A stretch of 64,000 nucleotides of DNA, taken from positions 186,001-250,000 of the forward strand of contig NZ_FNAO01000004.1 of the NCBI RefSeq assembly GCF_900101815.1, in the 5' to 3' direction. This DNA comes from Pricia antarctica (lineage in GTDB: Bacteria > Bacteroidota > Bacteroidia > Flavobacteriales > Flavobacteriaceae). The notes beneath the pieces are model-generated. The model worked only from the letters and a program-made list of their open reading frames with translations. It did not search any database and was not told where the DNA came from. A program made the translations under genes and the position numbers. This document shows, one piece after another, positions 16,934 to 25,411 of the stretch (positions are counted from its first letter, which is position 1; the number at the start of each line of letters is the position of its first letter).

Positions 16934-17026
16934 AAACGGCCTAAGTATTTTAGAATCTTAATATGGGATCCTATTTGTCCTGCCTTATGTCTAAATCGAT
17001 TGACTTTTATAAAATAGGATATGGGT

Positions 17027-17455
17027 CTAAGATAATTTCAGATTATAGACTCCACTATCCCGCAAGGTAAATCCAAGACTTTTATATAAGCTAATGGCCG
17101 CCTCGCGATGATGCCCTGAAAAGAGCAAAACGCTGTCTAAATTTCTATGTCTGGCCTCTTCCAAAAGTTTTTCCATTAGTTTTCTGCCGATACCTTTGCC
17201 TCTGTGCTCGGTATCTACTACGACATCCTCTACCATCCCACGGCGGCCCGAGATTACTTTGTAGGTAGCCAACAGGGCGATTCCAACAATCTGGTCTTCA
17301 ATGCGGCATGCGGCAAAGATGATATGGTTATCTTCTTGTAGAATTTGGTGCAGGGGACATTGTTTGATGCTGTCGTTCAACTGTTTGTAAAGCTCCGTTA
17401 TTTGAAGTCGCATTGTATCGTTAATGTCGGATTTTTTTAGAATTTCTATTTCCAT
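17027..17455 (-). CDS. GNAT family N-acetyltransferase
   Basis: A 142-residue acetyl-CoA-dependent acyltransferase. The acetyl-CoA binding loop is seen as VVVDTEHRGKGIGRKLMEKLL (Q/RxxGxG/A pattern, about 79-99), followed by the strand DSVLLFSGHHREAAISLYKSLGF typical of motif B. The substrate is unknown; amino-acid, small amine and protein targets all occur in the family. It is last in a minus-strand run, 15 bases after a membrane-anchored hypothetical gene. A long-loop inverted repeat (16968-16976 with 17012-17020) separates it from the convergent S24 gene. Confidence 0.87.
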   Translation of the reverse strand: MEIEILKKSDINDTMRLQITELYKQLNDSIKQCPLHQILQEDNHIIFAACRIEDQIVGIALLATYKVISGRRGMVEDVVVDTEHRGKGIGRKLMEKLLEEARHRNLDSVLLFSGHHREAAISLYKSLGFTLRDSGVYNLKLS

Positions 17456-17470
17456 AATCTTCTGTATTTT

Positions 17471-18184
17471 TTAATTATAGGCTTTTACATCCTCCATTTT
17501 AAAGTCCATAGGCCCCAATTTATGGCAGATTGGCAAAAACACACCACTTTCCATAACCTGCCAATCCCCCCAAGTCGCTTCAAGTCCGCCTATGGGAATA
17601 ATTTCGACCCACATCTGGAAACTTTCGGGAATACGGTTTTTTCCCAGTTTCCAAAGATATGAATCACCCGGCGTCGTTCCGCCGGAAGTATAGGTTATTA
17701 AAAGACCATCGGAACCATCCTCTAAAGTAACCAGACTTCTTTCCGTACCGCTATCAAAAACTTTGAAAGGAGCCACAAGCCAAAAGGAATCGTTATTGAA
17801 GTTGGATACTGCCGTTTTAATCAATTCCGTTCTACTATTTTCTGTGACCTGAATGTCATTTTCAAAAACACTACTTTTCGCAGGATTTGCTAAATTCAAA
17901 ACTACACGATAATCGTCCCATTCCACGCGTGCTACGCCCAGCTGTTTATCCCATTTATACCGATGTTTACCCTCCTTAAAACTCCATTCTACATATCGGG
18001 TATCCTTATACGCTTCGTAATTAAGGGCCTTGAGCATTTTGCGGGCAAAGCTATCGGCTGCGATTCCAGATTTGCCCTGAGGGAGGGGTTTATTATAAAT
18101 TGCATAGAGAATAGCAAAGGTTACTGTACTCAAAACGAATAGAATTCCAATGCATTTGATTAGTATTTTCAGTACTTTTTTCAT
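17471..18184 (-). CDS. Membrane-anchored hypothetical protein
   Basis: A protein of 237 residues that I do not recognise. The ATG at 18184 gives MKKVLKILIKCIGILFVLST, a basic N terminus followed by one hydrophobic helix, so it is a membrane anchor or uncleaved signal. The rest is soluble and rich in W, Y, D and K, with segments such as YVEWSFKEGKHRYKWDK that suggest a beta-rich periplasmic domain. No catalytic motif is obvious. A TTG four codons upstream is a possible but less likely start. It is 15 bases upstream of the GNAT gene and 73 bases downstream of the gamma-glutamyltranspeptidase gene, so the three may share a transcript. Confidence 0.7.
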   Translation of the reverse strand: MKKVLKILIKCIGILFVLSTVTFAILYAIYNKPLPQGKSGIAADSFARKMLKALNYEAYKDTRYVEWSFKEGKHRYKWDKQLGVARVEWDDYRVVLNLANPAKSSVFENDIQVTENSRTELIKTAVSNFNNDSFWLVAPFKVFDSGTERSLVTLEDGSDGLLITYTSGGTTPGDSYLWKLGKNRIPESFQMWVEIIPIGGLEATWGDWQVMESGVFLPICHKLGPMDFKMEDVKAYN

Positions 18185-18257
18185 TGACTTCAACAAACTG
18201 CTTCTTATACCGAGCTAAATAGGAGTTGGTTTACTAATTTGGGAAATAGTTAAGCGA

Positions 18258-19952
18258 CTAGAACCCCACGGCCGTGTCATCACCGCGTCTATCGGCACCT
18301 CCTTCAAGATGGCCGTCGGGCAAAATACGAATGGCATTGACCTTGCCTATTATGGGCGTACGCTCTTCGTTAATGTTGTACCCTTTCGATCTTAATTCGT
18401 CTTTAAGTTGATTAGAAAAACCTTGAGGCTCGAACATAATGACATCGGGCAACCATTGATGGTGAAATCGAGGGGCGTCCACTGCCTTTTGCATGCTCAT
18501 GTTGAATTCATAAGCATTTAAAATGGTCTGGGCGACCGCCGTGATAATCGTAGAACCGCCAGGGGTGCCGACGACCATCCACAATTTACCATCCCTTTCG
18601 ACGAGGGTCGGGGTCATGCTACTGAGCATCCTTTTCTCGGGCGCGATACTGTTGGCTTCTGCGCCTATGAGCCCGAACATATTCGGTACTCCAGCTTTGG
18701 CACTGAAATCATCCATTTCGTTGTTCAGGAAAAATCCGAGTTCATCACTGTACAGTTTAGAACCGTAAGCGCCGTTAAGCGTTGTCGTGACCGACACGGC
18801 ATTTCCTTCGTGATCGACGATGGAGTAGTGGGTGGTTTCCATACTTTCGGCCATCTGAACATTTCCTTCCTGAATATCTGAGGATTTGGTAGCCTTTTTA
18901 AACGAGAAGCTTTCCATCCGCTTTTTCAAGTACGCGTCGCTCAACAATGTTTCTTTGGGGATATCGACGAAATCTGGATCACCCAGATAATAATTCCGGT
19001 CGGCGTAAGCCCGGCGAGCGGCTTCGGTAAAAAGTTGGATTTCCTTTTCGGAATTATGGCCGTATTTGGAAACCTTGTACGGTTCCATCATCCTAAAGAT
19101 TTGGTTGAGGGTGATTCCGCCACTGCTAGGCGGACTCATAGAAATAATTCGTAAATCTTTGTAGTTGAAGGCAATGGGTGTGCGCCATATGGCCTCGTAT
19201 TCCGCAAGATCTTCCACTGTAACAAATCCGCCGTTCTGTTGTATAAAAGCGGCGAGTGATGTAGCAGTTTCCCCTTTATAAAATCCGTCTCGACCTTGTT
19301 CGGAAATACGTTGCAGGGTTTTGGCCAAGACAGGATATTTTAGGATATCGCCCGGTTTCGCATCGATCGGGAACGTTGTCGATCCCCCGTTGACCTCCAA
19401 AATTTCATCGCGGTAGGCTTCAAAGTGTTCAGCCTGTTTCTGGGTCACCACGATACCGTTTTGGGCCAAGGCGATAACAGGGGCAAAGATTTCTTCCAAA
19501 GGCAGCTTTCCGAATTTATCATGAACGGCAATCATACCGGCTACCGTACCCGGAACCCCGACGGCCGTAGCACCGACGGTACTCATATCGGGAATCACGT
19601 TGCCTGACGAATCCAAGTACATATCCTTAGTGGCCGAAAGTGGCGCTTTTTCGCGATAATCCAATGCGCCCGTTGTACCATCCGATTTGCGATAGACCAT
19701 AAAACCGCCACCTCCCAGATTTCCAGCGAACGGGTAGGCGACCACCAACGCCATTTCGGTTGCGACCATGGCGTCAAAGGCATTGCCGCCTTTTTTCAAA
19801 ATTTCTACACCTATTTTAGAAGCTTCCTCCCGTGCAGAAACGACCATGGCCTTTTCGGTAACCAATCCTGTCGGGGTTGCCGGTAAAGTTTTGCAGCCGA
19901 TTAAAAGTAGTAGGATGATGGCGAGTGATACAACGTTCTTATTCGGTTTCAT
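18258..19952 (-). CDS. ggt: Gamma-glutamyltranspeptidase lipoprotein
   Basis: A 564-residue N-terminal nucleophile hydrolase that cleaves or transfers the gamma-glutamyl group of glutathione and related peptides. It carries a lipoprotein signal (LLLIGC, Cys20), so the enzyme should sit on a membrane in the envelope. Autocleavage is expected before Thr373 in METTHYSIVD, making a large and a small subunit. Other family segments are NLGGGGFMVYR (near 78-88), DYREKAP, SPPSSGGIT (273-281) and GTPGGSTIITAV. Length matches the proenzyme. It probably scavenges amino acids from peptides such as glutathione. Confidence 0.95.
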   Translation of the reverse strand: MKPNKNVVSLAIILLLLIGCKTLPATPTGLVTEKAMVVSAREEASKIGVEILKKGGNAFDAMVATEMALVVAYPFAGNLGGGGFMVYRKSDGTTGALDYREKAPLSATKDMYLDSSGNVIPDMSTVGATAVGVPGTVAGMIAVHDKFGKLPLEEIFAPVIALAQNGIVVTQKQAEHFEAYRDEILEVNGGSTTFPIDAKPGDILKYPVLAKTLQRISEQGRDGFYKGETATSLAAFIQQNGGFVTVEDLAEYEAIWRTPIAFNYKDLRIISMSPPSSGGITLNQIFRMMEPYKVSKYGHNSEKEIQLFTEAARRAYADRNYYLGDPDFVDIPKETLLSDAYLKKRMESFSFKKATKSSDIQEGNVQMAESMETTHYSIVDHEGNAVSVTTTLNGAYGSKLYSDELGFFLNNEMDDFSAKAGVPNMFGLIGAEANSIAPEKRMLSSMTPTLVERDGKLWMVVGTPGGSTIITAVAQTILNAYEFNMSMQKAVDAPRFHHQWLPDVIMFEPQGFSNQLKDELRSKGYNINEERTPIIGKVNAIRILPDGHLEGGADRRGDDTAVGF

Positions 19953-20208
19953 TTAAAAAGGTATTGGATTTAAAAAATGTTTAACATGCTAACCTAGCAA
20001 CAAAATGGTTTTAACGTTCGATGCTGCTCGTCCGTCTGGGGCGATGCCTTCGGCAGGTTTAATATTTCGATTGATTTCGGACCATCTGTTTAAATTAACG
20101 CTACTCGAACTTTGAATATAACTTCAAGGCAATCGTGAATTCATCCTGGCCGAGATCGAGACTGGCAAGAGTTTTACACACCCCTGCTATTGTTCAGGGC
20201 AATTCCGT

Positions 20209-20793
20209 TCAAATCACCAAGAACTTCTTTTTTGAAAATACAATCAATTCCTCAAAAAAAGCGGTAAACTCCATCTCAAAAGCATCATAATGTTCCTCAA
20301 GGTCCAAAATGGCAAAGTTCATTTTGGATTTGTTTTCTGTTCTTCGGTTCATACCGTTCAGTACTTTTCCGATACCTTCCAAATTGGCGTAGTTTAGGAG
20401 CCAATTGTCCGATATCATGTAAGGCATCATCCGTTTTACACCTCCTGGTAAAATTACATAGTTATCGGCTAACAGATTATAGAACCTATCTACAAAAACG
20501 TCAAGGGATTCGTCAGAATAGGTTTTCCAATTTTTGGCCAAAAAGTGGTCGTAATAGATATCTACGATTACCCTGCTGTAATGGCTGTAATTTTTATGTA
20601 GCTTTTTACTGCTTTTTTTAGGGAGGGGATGGGTATCGGTAAACGTATCGATTTCTCGATGTAAAAAGATTCCTTTTTGCACACGTTCGGGCAGATGCTT
20701 GTACTTGTTGGCCCGAATGCTGTCCGCCATAAAATTCCCCAAAGTGATTTCATCATCCCCAAAGGAAAGATAGATATGTGCCAAAAAATTCAT
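20209..20793 (-). CDS. ACP phosphodiesterase family protein
   Basis: A 194-residue member of the AcpH family (DUF479). AcpH removes the phosphopantetheine arm from acyl carrier protein in E. coli. The N terminus MNFLAHIYLSFGD and the block HREIDTFTDTHP, with its acidic and histidine residues, match the HD-like metal site of the family; GNFMADSIR is also typical. It is divergent from glmM across about 75 bases. Whether the Bacteroidota proteins truly act on ACP is not established. Confidence 0.85.
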   Translation of the reverse strand: MNFLAHIYLSFGDDEITLGNFMADSIRANKYKHLPERVQKGIFLHREIDTFTDTHPLPKKSSKKLHKNYSHYSRVIVDIYYDHFLAKNWKTYSDESLDVFVDRFYNLLADNYVILPGGVKRMMPYMISDNWLLNYANLEGIGKVLNGMNRRTENKSKMNFAILDLEEHYDAFEMEFTAFFEELIVFSKKKFLVI

Positions 20794-20840
20794 AGGTCCG
20801 AATTTACAAATTGCATCTCTACCGATTCATATTAGACCCG

Positions 20841-20848
20841 TATATTTG
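20841..20848 (+). promoter_or_regulatory. -7 box upstream of glmM
   Basis: TATATTTG matches the Bacteroidota TAnnTTTG element and lies 20 bases before the glmM ATG, giving a leader of about 15 bases. Confidence 0.6.
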
Positions 20849-20868
20849 TCAAAACTTTTCTGCAACTT

Positions 20869-22257
20869 ATGACACTTATAAAATCGATTTCGGGAATACG
20901 GGGTACTATCGGCGGTACCCCCGGTGATAATCTGACGCCAATAGATGCTGTAAAATTCGCTGCGGCCTATGGAATATGGCTCAAGGAATATTCAAACAAG
21001 GCCAAAATTAAAGTGGTCATCGGCCGTGATGCCCGCCTGTCGGGAGAAATGATACAGAGCCTGGTCGTTTCTACCTTGGTTGGCCTAGGTATCGATATAA
21101 TAGACCTTGATCTGTCAACCACCCCGACCGTCGAGATTGCGGTGCCTTTGGAAAAAGCGGAAGGTGGAATTATCTTAACCGCGAGCCACAACCCGAAACA
21201 GTGGAACGCGCTTAAACTTTTGAACGAGAAAGGGGAGTTTTTAGACGCTGCGCAAGGCGCGAAGATTCTTGAAATCGCAGAAAATGAGGATTTCGATTTT
21301 TCCGAGGTGGATGATTTGGGAGAAATTATAAAAAACGATTCTTATATCGACATCCATATCGATGAAGTGTTGGAATTGGCCTTGGTAGATGCCGAAACCA
21401 TTCGAAAGGCCAAGTTCAAGGTTGTCGTCGACGGGGTAAATTCCACTGGAGGAATCGCCATTCCGAAACTCTTGGACGCTTTAGGTGTTCAGACTGTTAA
21501 ACTGTATTGTGATCCGACAGGTCATTTCCCCCATAATCCCGAACCTTTAAAAGAGCATTTAGGTGATATCAGCAAACGGGTCGTCGAGGAAAAAGCAGAT
21601 TTCGGAATCGTTGTAGATCCCGACGTAGACCGTTTGGCATTTATCGACAATAAGGGGGAGATGTTCGGGGAAGAATACACTTTGGTCGCCTGTGCGGATT
21701 ACGTTTTGGGAAAAACAAAAGGGGATACGGTTTCGAACCTTTCCTCGTCAAGAGCTTTGCGCGACATCACCGAAAAACATGGAGGCACTTATCACGCAGC
21801 TGCCGTGGGCGAAGTCAATGTGGTGACAAAAATGAAAGCCTGCAATGCCATCATCGGTGGCGAGGGCAATGGTGGAATTATATATCCTGAAAGCCACTAT
21901 GGCCGCGATTCGTTGGTGGGCACGGCCCTGTTCCTAATGTTGATGGCTGAAAAGGGGGGTACGGTCGCCGAATTGCGTGCAAGCTACCCTTCCTATTTTA
22001 TGAGCAAAAAGAAAATTGAGCTGACGCCCGATATCAATGTGGATGGTATTCTAAAGGCGATGGAAGCTAAATATAAGCAGGAGAAAATCTCCACCATAGA
22101 CGGCGTGAAAATTGATTTTGCCGAAAATTGGGTACATCTTCGAAAATCGAATACGGAACCGATCATCCGCGTTTATACGGAAGCCAAAACACAGGCAGCC
22201 GCAGATGGTTTGGCGGACCGGATCATTGGGGAGATTAAGGAAGTTATTGGGTCCTAA
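20869..22257 (+). CDS. glmM: Phosphoglucosamine mutase
   Basis: A 462-residue alpha-D-phosphohexomutase that turns glucosamine 6-phosphate into glucosamine 1-phosphate for peptidoglycan and lipid A precursors. The phosphoserine is Ser106 in LTASHNP, the metal loop is DPDVDRLAF, and the sugar-binding loop is GGEGNGGIIYP. The C-terminal phosphate-binding loop RKSNTEPIIRVYTEA is intact. Length fits. Other members of the superfamily use mannose or glucose phosphates, so the exact sugar is a family inference, though the short GlmM-like form and the loop sequences favour glucosamine. Product flow to LpxA/LpxD/LpxC, also in this window, is logical. Confidence 0.88.
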   Translation: MTLIKSISGIRGTIGGTPGDNLTPIDAVKFAAAYGIWLKEYSNKAKIKVVIGRDARLSGEMIQSLVVSTLVGLGIDIIDLDLSTTPTVEIAVPLEKAEGGIILTASHNPKQWNALKLLNEKGEFLDAAQGAKILEIAENEDFDFSEVDDLGEIIKNDSYIDIHIDEVLELALVDAETIRKAKFKVVVDGVNSTGGIAIPKLLDALGVQTVKLYCDPTGHFPHNPEPLKEHLGDISKRVVEEKADFGIVVDPDVDRLAFIDNKGEMFGEEYTLVACADYVLGKTKGDTVSNLSSSRALRDITEKHGGTYHAAAVGEVNVVTKMKACNAIIGGEGNGGIIYPESHYGRDSLVGTALFLMLMAEKGGTVAELRASYPSYFMSKKKIELTPDINVDGILKAMEAKYKQEKISTIDGVKIDFAENWVHLRKSNTEPIIRVYTEAKTQAAADGLADRIIGEIKEVIGS

Positions 22258-22279
22258 GGTGTAGTGGACTGGCCGATGC

Positions 22280-22357
22280 CAGATGGGGAATGTCGGCACC
22301 CGTTGCAGATATGGAATGTTGGCACCTCTTACAAACCGGGAATGTTGGAACACTTCA
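22280..22357. repeat. Three 26-bp tandem repeats, possible relic of an IS21-type end
   Basis: Units start at 22280, 22306 and 22332, with the shared core GGAATGTYGGMAC. The period is exactly 26. Multiple short terminal repeats of this look occur at IS21-family ends, but no transposase gene is present within several kb, so this would be a solo remnant. Assignment to IS21 is from memory of the pattern only. Confidence 0.6.
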
Positions 22358-22458
22358 TTAGCCCGCGATGGCGAATTTAAGATTCTAATTCTCGATTACG
22401 TCCGGTTTGGAATTTGTTTTTCGAAACATCTCAGTTCGGCAAGCGGACGGGTTTGCCC

Positions 22459-23448
22459 TTAGACCGTTTGCTCTTCCATATACTCCTTACGAACCATCTT
22501 GGCAGTTTGGTGCTCGCCGGTATGGCTCCATCCAGGGGGCATAAAAATGTAAGCTATTTTGTTTTTTAAACCCGGGGCGTTCCAAACATCCTTGGCCAAC
22601 GCCGCAAATTCTCCAAAATAAACGTCCATAAAGTTTCCCGAATCCATTTTTCTGGTGATGCCATACCGGATTTTTTCTTTCCGTTCCTCCTCTTGATAGG
22701 TGCCGAAGACGTGGTCCCAGACATTTAAAAGGTTGCAGAAATTGGTATCCATATAAAGTGGATTTTTTGCGTGGTGTACCCGATGGTGCGAGGGGGTGAG
22801 AATAAATTTGCCCAATGCACCGAATCGGGCATCCTTGATCATATTTTCCCCGACATGAATAAAAGCTCCATAGGTGCCGTCAATGAACATAATGGCAAAA
22901 AGCATGGTGGGTTCAAGTCCGGCCAGGATACAGACCGTGGTCCGTACAGTATCCGCATAGGGCGCTTCTAGGAAAAAATGGGCATAAGTCACTGATAGAT
23001 TCATGTTCTCGGGCGCGTGATGTGTGGAGTGCAGGCACCAAAAGAGCCGTACTTTATGTCCCCAATAATGGTACAGAAAATGCCCGAATTCCCAAACAAT
23101 ATACCCGTAAATGAACCAATACCAAGTAGCGGAGGTCTGAAATGGCGCGTAGGGCTGTAGCCAACCGATGAGCAAAACGACCATGGCGATGGCGATAAAA
23201 CGGCCAACGAACCGGTTGAAGACATAGATCAGAAAGTTTACCTTATACACCTTGGTGTCCGGTTTTTTGTAAACTAGGCCCAGAATAAACTCCAAAAGAA
23301 CCAGCAGTGGAATAAGAGGCACTATAAAAGCGGTAATACCTTCGTAGGTAGTAAGCACGCTGTAATCCCCAGTTTGCAGAATGTCCCATGCATTTCCGAT
23401 GCCAAGAAAACCGATGACTTCGTCGTAAAGGGTTTTTAGGATTTCCAT
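22459..23448 (-). CDS. Sterol desaturase / fatty acid hydroxylase family membrane protein
   Basis: A 329-residue integral membrane di-iron oxygenase-like protein. Histidine clusters expected to hold the metals are all visible: HFLYHYWGH, HSTHHAPE and HRVHH. Several hydrophobic helices precede and separate them. The family covers sterol desaturases, lipid hydroxylases and alkylglycerol monooxygenases; a lipid substrate is likely but not known. A second family member lies at 43656-44612, only distantly similar by eye. It lies about 200 bases from the LpxL-like gene on the same strand and may not be co-transcribed. Confidence 0.9.
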   Translation of the reverse strand: MEILKTLYDEVIGFLGIGNAWDILQTGDYSVLTTYEGITAFIVPLIPLLVLLEFILGLVYKKPDTKVYKVNFLIYVFNRFVGRFIAIAMVVLLIGWLQPYAPFQTSATWYWFIYGYIVWEFGHFLYHYWGHKVRLFWCLHSTHHAPENMNLSVTYAHFFLEAPYADTVRTTVCILAGLEPTMLFAIMFIDGTYGAFIHVGENMIKDARFGALGKFILTPSHHRVHHAKNPLYMDTNFCNLLNVWDHVFGTYQEEERKEKIRYGITRKMDSGNFMDVYFGEFAALAKDVWNAPGLKNKIAYIFMPPGWSHTGEHQTAKMVRKEYMEEQTV

Positions 23449-23645
23449 GGGAGTAGCCTTTTATAGTTCGCCGTAAATTAATAATAAAAAAGCTCAAATT
23501 CAATATGCTTTAAAATACGTCTCGCAGGGAAGCGGTTTTAAATCGTCACAGACGAGTACAGGCGGAAGAAAAGTGTATTCGTTTATTGGTGTATAACCGT
23601 AAAAATACTTGTCGAAGTGCCACCGACAATTTGCTGGCCAACTGC

Positions 23646-24533
23646 CTACTTAGACCGCGCCGGTACTTTGCCCCTATGCTTCCACCGCTTATGTGTCCAT
23701 AAATAGTATTCCGGTTTTTCGCGGATTTGCTGTTCGGTCAGCCGTAAAAATTGATCCGTTATTTCATTTTTCTCGGTGCTCGCCCCTGAAGTGGTTATGG
23801 GAATCAGCTGCGCTTTGTAATATCCCCTTTTTACCTTGGATACTTTTAAAAACACAACCGCCAGATCCATTTTTCGAGCCATGGTCTCCGCCCCATTGAT
23901 TACCGGTACGTTGATGCCCATGAATTCCGTCCAATAGTGGGCCCGATGGTATTGGGGACTCTGGTCGCTGACCATCCCAAAAATACCGATAACGCCATCC
24001 CTTTTATTGCGTACTACGGTTTTGACCGTATCTTGGGAAGAAATCAAGGTGGTATTCCATCGGGCACGGACATTTCGGATCCAACGATCAAAATATTTGT
24101 TTCCTACGGGTTGGTAGACAGCGTATCCCTTGGCATCCACATAATTATTGATACTCACGTTCCACTCCCAATTGGCATAATGAGAGCAGACGATGAGTAT
24201 GCTTTTCTCTTTTTCGATTTCCTGTAAGACTTCGATATTCTGAACCGCGTACCGTTTTTTGACGGCCGCTTTTGACAGGTTCATGGTCTTTACCATTTCA
24301 AGAAACATATCGCACATATGTCGGTAGAAGGCGATTTGGATTCTCTTACGCTCCGCATCGGACTTCTCAGGAAAAACCAGTTCCAAATTACTCCGAACCA
24401 CCTTTTTGCGATATTTGATCACGCGATAGACCCAAAAGAAGACAACATCGGAAAACGCATAGAACAACCAGCGCGGTAATACCGAAATAATCCATAGCAG
24501 GGGATAGGCCAAAATGAAGATAAGTAGTTGCAT
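23646..24533 (-). CDS. LpxL/HtrB-like lipid A acyltransferase
   Basis: A 295-residue membrane-anchored acyltransferase with an N-terminal hydrophobic helix (IFILAYPLLWIISVLP). The catalytic H-x4-E is seen in CSHYANWEW (His115-like, with Glu five residues later). Other family features are the basic RYKRKK-like cluster after the anchor, a DQSPQY segment and ETMARKMD. Such enzymes add the secondary acyl chains of lipid A using acyl-ACP as donor. A minus-strand -7 box at 24551-24558 gives a very short leader. Confidence 0.87.
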   Translation of the reverse strand: MQLLIFILAYPLLWIISVLPRWLFYAFSDVVFFWVYRVIKYRKKVVRSNLELVFPEKSDAERKRIQIAFYRHMCDMFLEMVKTMNLSKAAVKKRYAVQNIEVLQEIEKEKSILIVCSHYANWEWNVSINNYVDAKGYAVYQPVGNKYFDRWIRNVRARWNTTLISSQDTVKTVVRNKRDGVIGIFGMVSDQSPQYHRAHYWTEFMGINVPVINGAETMARKMDLAVVFLKVSKVKRGYYKAQLIPITTSGASTEKNEITDQFLRLTEQQIREKPEYYLWTHKRWKHRGKVPARSK

Positions 24534-24550
24534 GGGTATCGGTTGCCGTG

Positions 24551-24568
24551 CAAATATACTTATATTTG
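24551..24568. promoter_or_regulatory. Back-to-back divergent -7 boxes
   Basis: CAAATATA (24551-24558, TATATTTG on the minus strand) and TATATTTG (24561-24568) are separated by two bases and form a nearly perfect palindrome. They would serve the LpxL-like gene and the rhomboid gene. RNA polymerase could occupy only one side at a time. Confidence 0.6.
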
Positions 24569-24589
24569 CCGCTTTAAATTCCCTCTCGA

Positions 24590-25240
24590 ATGTTCAATAT
24601 GCACGTAGCCACCATTGTCATTATTATCGCCAATGTATTGGTATCTCTTAAAGGTTTTAACGATACCTCTTTTTTTGACCGGTATAAATTTAACATAGCG
24701 GCAATAAATGCGGGTCAAAAGGAGCGGACGGTCACTTCGGGATTTTTGCATGTGGACCTTTCCCACCTATTTTTCAACATGTTCACCCTTTATTTTTTTG
24801 CGGATGTGGTGGTTCGGGGGTTCGGCCCTGGAAAGTTTATCGGAATTTATTTTGTCAGTTTGATCGCCGGAAGTCTGCTGGCCATTTTCTTCCATAAAAA
24901 CGAGCCGCAGTATAGCGCAGTCGGAGCTAGTGGTGCCGTAACGGGAATTCTTTACGCCGCTATTCTATTGCAACCCGATATGGATCTTTTCTTGATGTTC
25001 ATTCCCATTCCGATTCCCGCTTATGTAGTCGGTATCGGCTATTTATTATATTCTATCTATGGTATGAAGAGCCGTTTGGGCAATATCGGTCACACTGCCC
25101 ATTTCGGGGGAGCAATCGGTGGCTTCGCCATGACGCTATTGTTTATGCCAAACATCATTTTCACTCAAACCCTGATGGTCGGATTATTGGCCATACCTAT
25201 CATTATTCTTTTTGCCATGCAGAAAATGGGGAAGATTTAA
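24590..25240 (+). CDS. Rhomboid family intramembrane serine protease
   Basis: A 216-residue polytopic membrane protease that cuts within or next to transmembrane helices. The catalytic serine is Ser114 in GASGAVTGI, and the catalytic histidine is His171 in HTAHFGG. The HxxxN-type segment HLFFNMFTLYFF is in the second helix. About six helices, a standard short rhomboid without extra domains. The start at 24590 is followed by another ATG three codons later. Its substrate is unknown. Divergent from the LpxL-like gene with closely spaced -7 boxes. Confidence 0.93.
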   Translation: MFNMHVATIVIIIANVLVSLKGFNDTSFFDRYKFNIAAINAGQKERTVTSGFLHVDLSHLFFNMFTLYFFADVVVRGFGPGKFIGIYFVSLIAGSLLAIFFHKNEPQYSAVGASGAVTGILYAAILLQPDMDLFLMFIPIPIPAYVVGIGYLLYSIYGMKSRLGNIGHTAHFGGAIGGFAMTLLFMPNIIFTQTLMVGLLAIPIIILFAMQKMGKI

Positions 25241-25411
25241 ATTAAAAACTGCGATTACCACAACCTTCCATTTCCATTTGGAGCTTAGAAAATATTTCAA
25301 ACCCCGTGATTCCCTGCATTTCATCGAAAATAGGCCTAAAATTATATCCTTAAGGTAGTTTAGACGTTTGGGTAGGTATTGGAACTCAAATCCAAACAAT
25401 AAACCCTTATT

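Noticed and set aside
16968-17020. Nine-bp inverted repeat with a 35-base loop between S24 and GNAT genes
   Set aside because: The loop is long and no T-tract follows, so it is not a convincing terminator.
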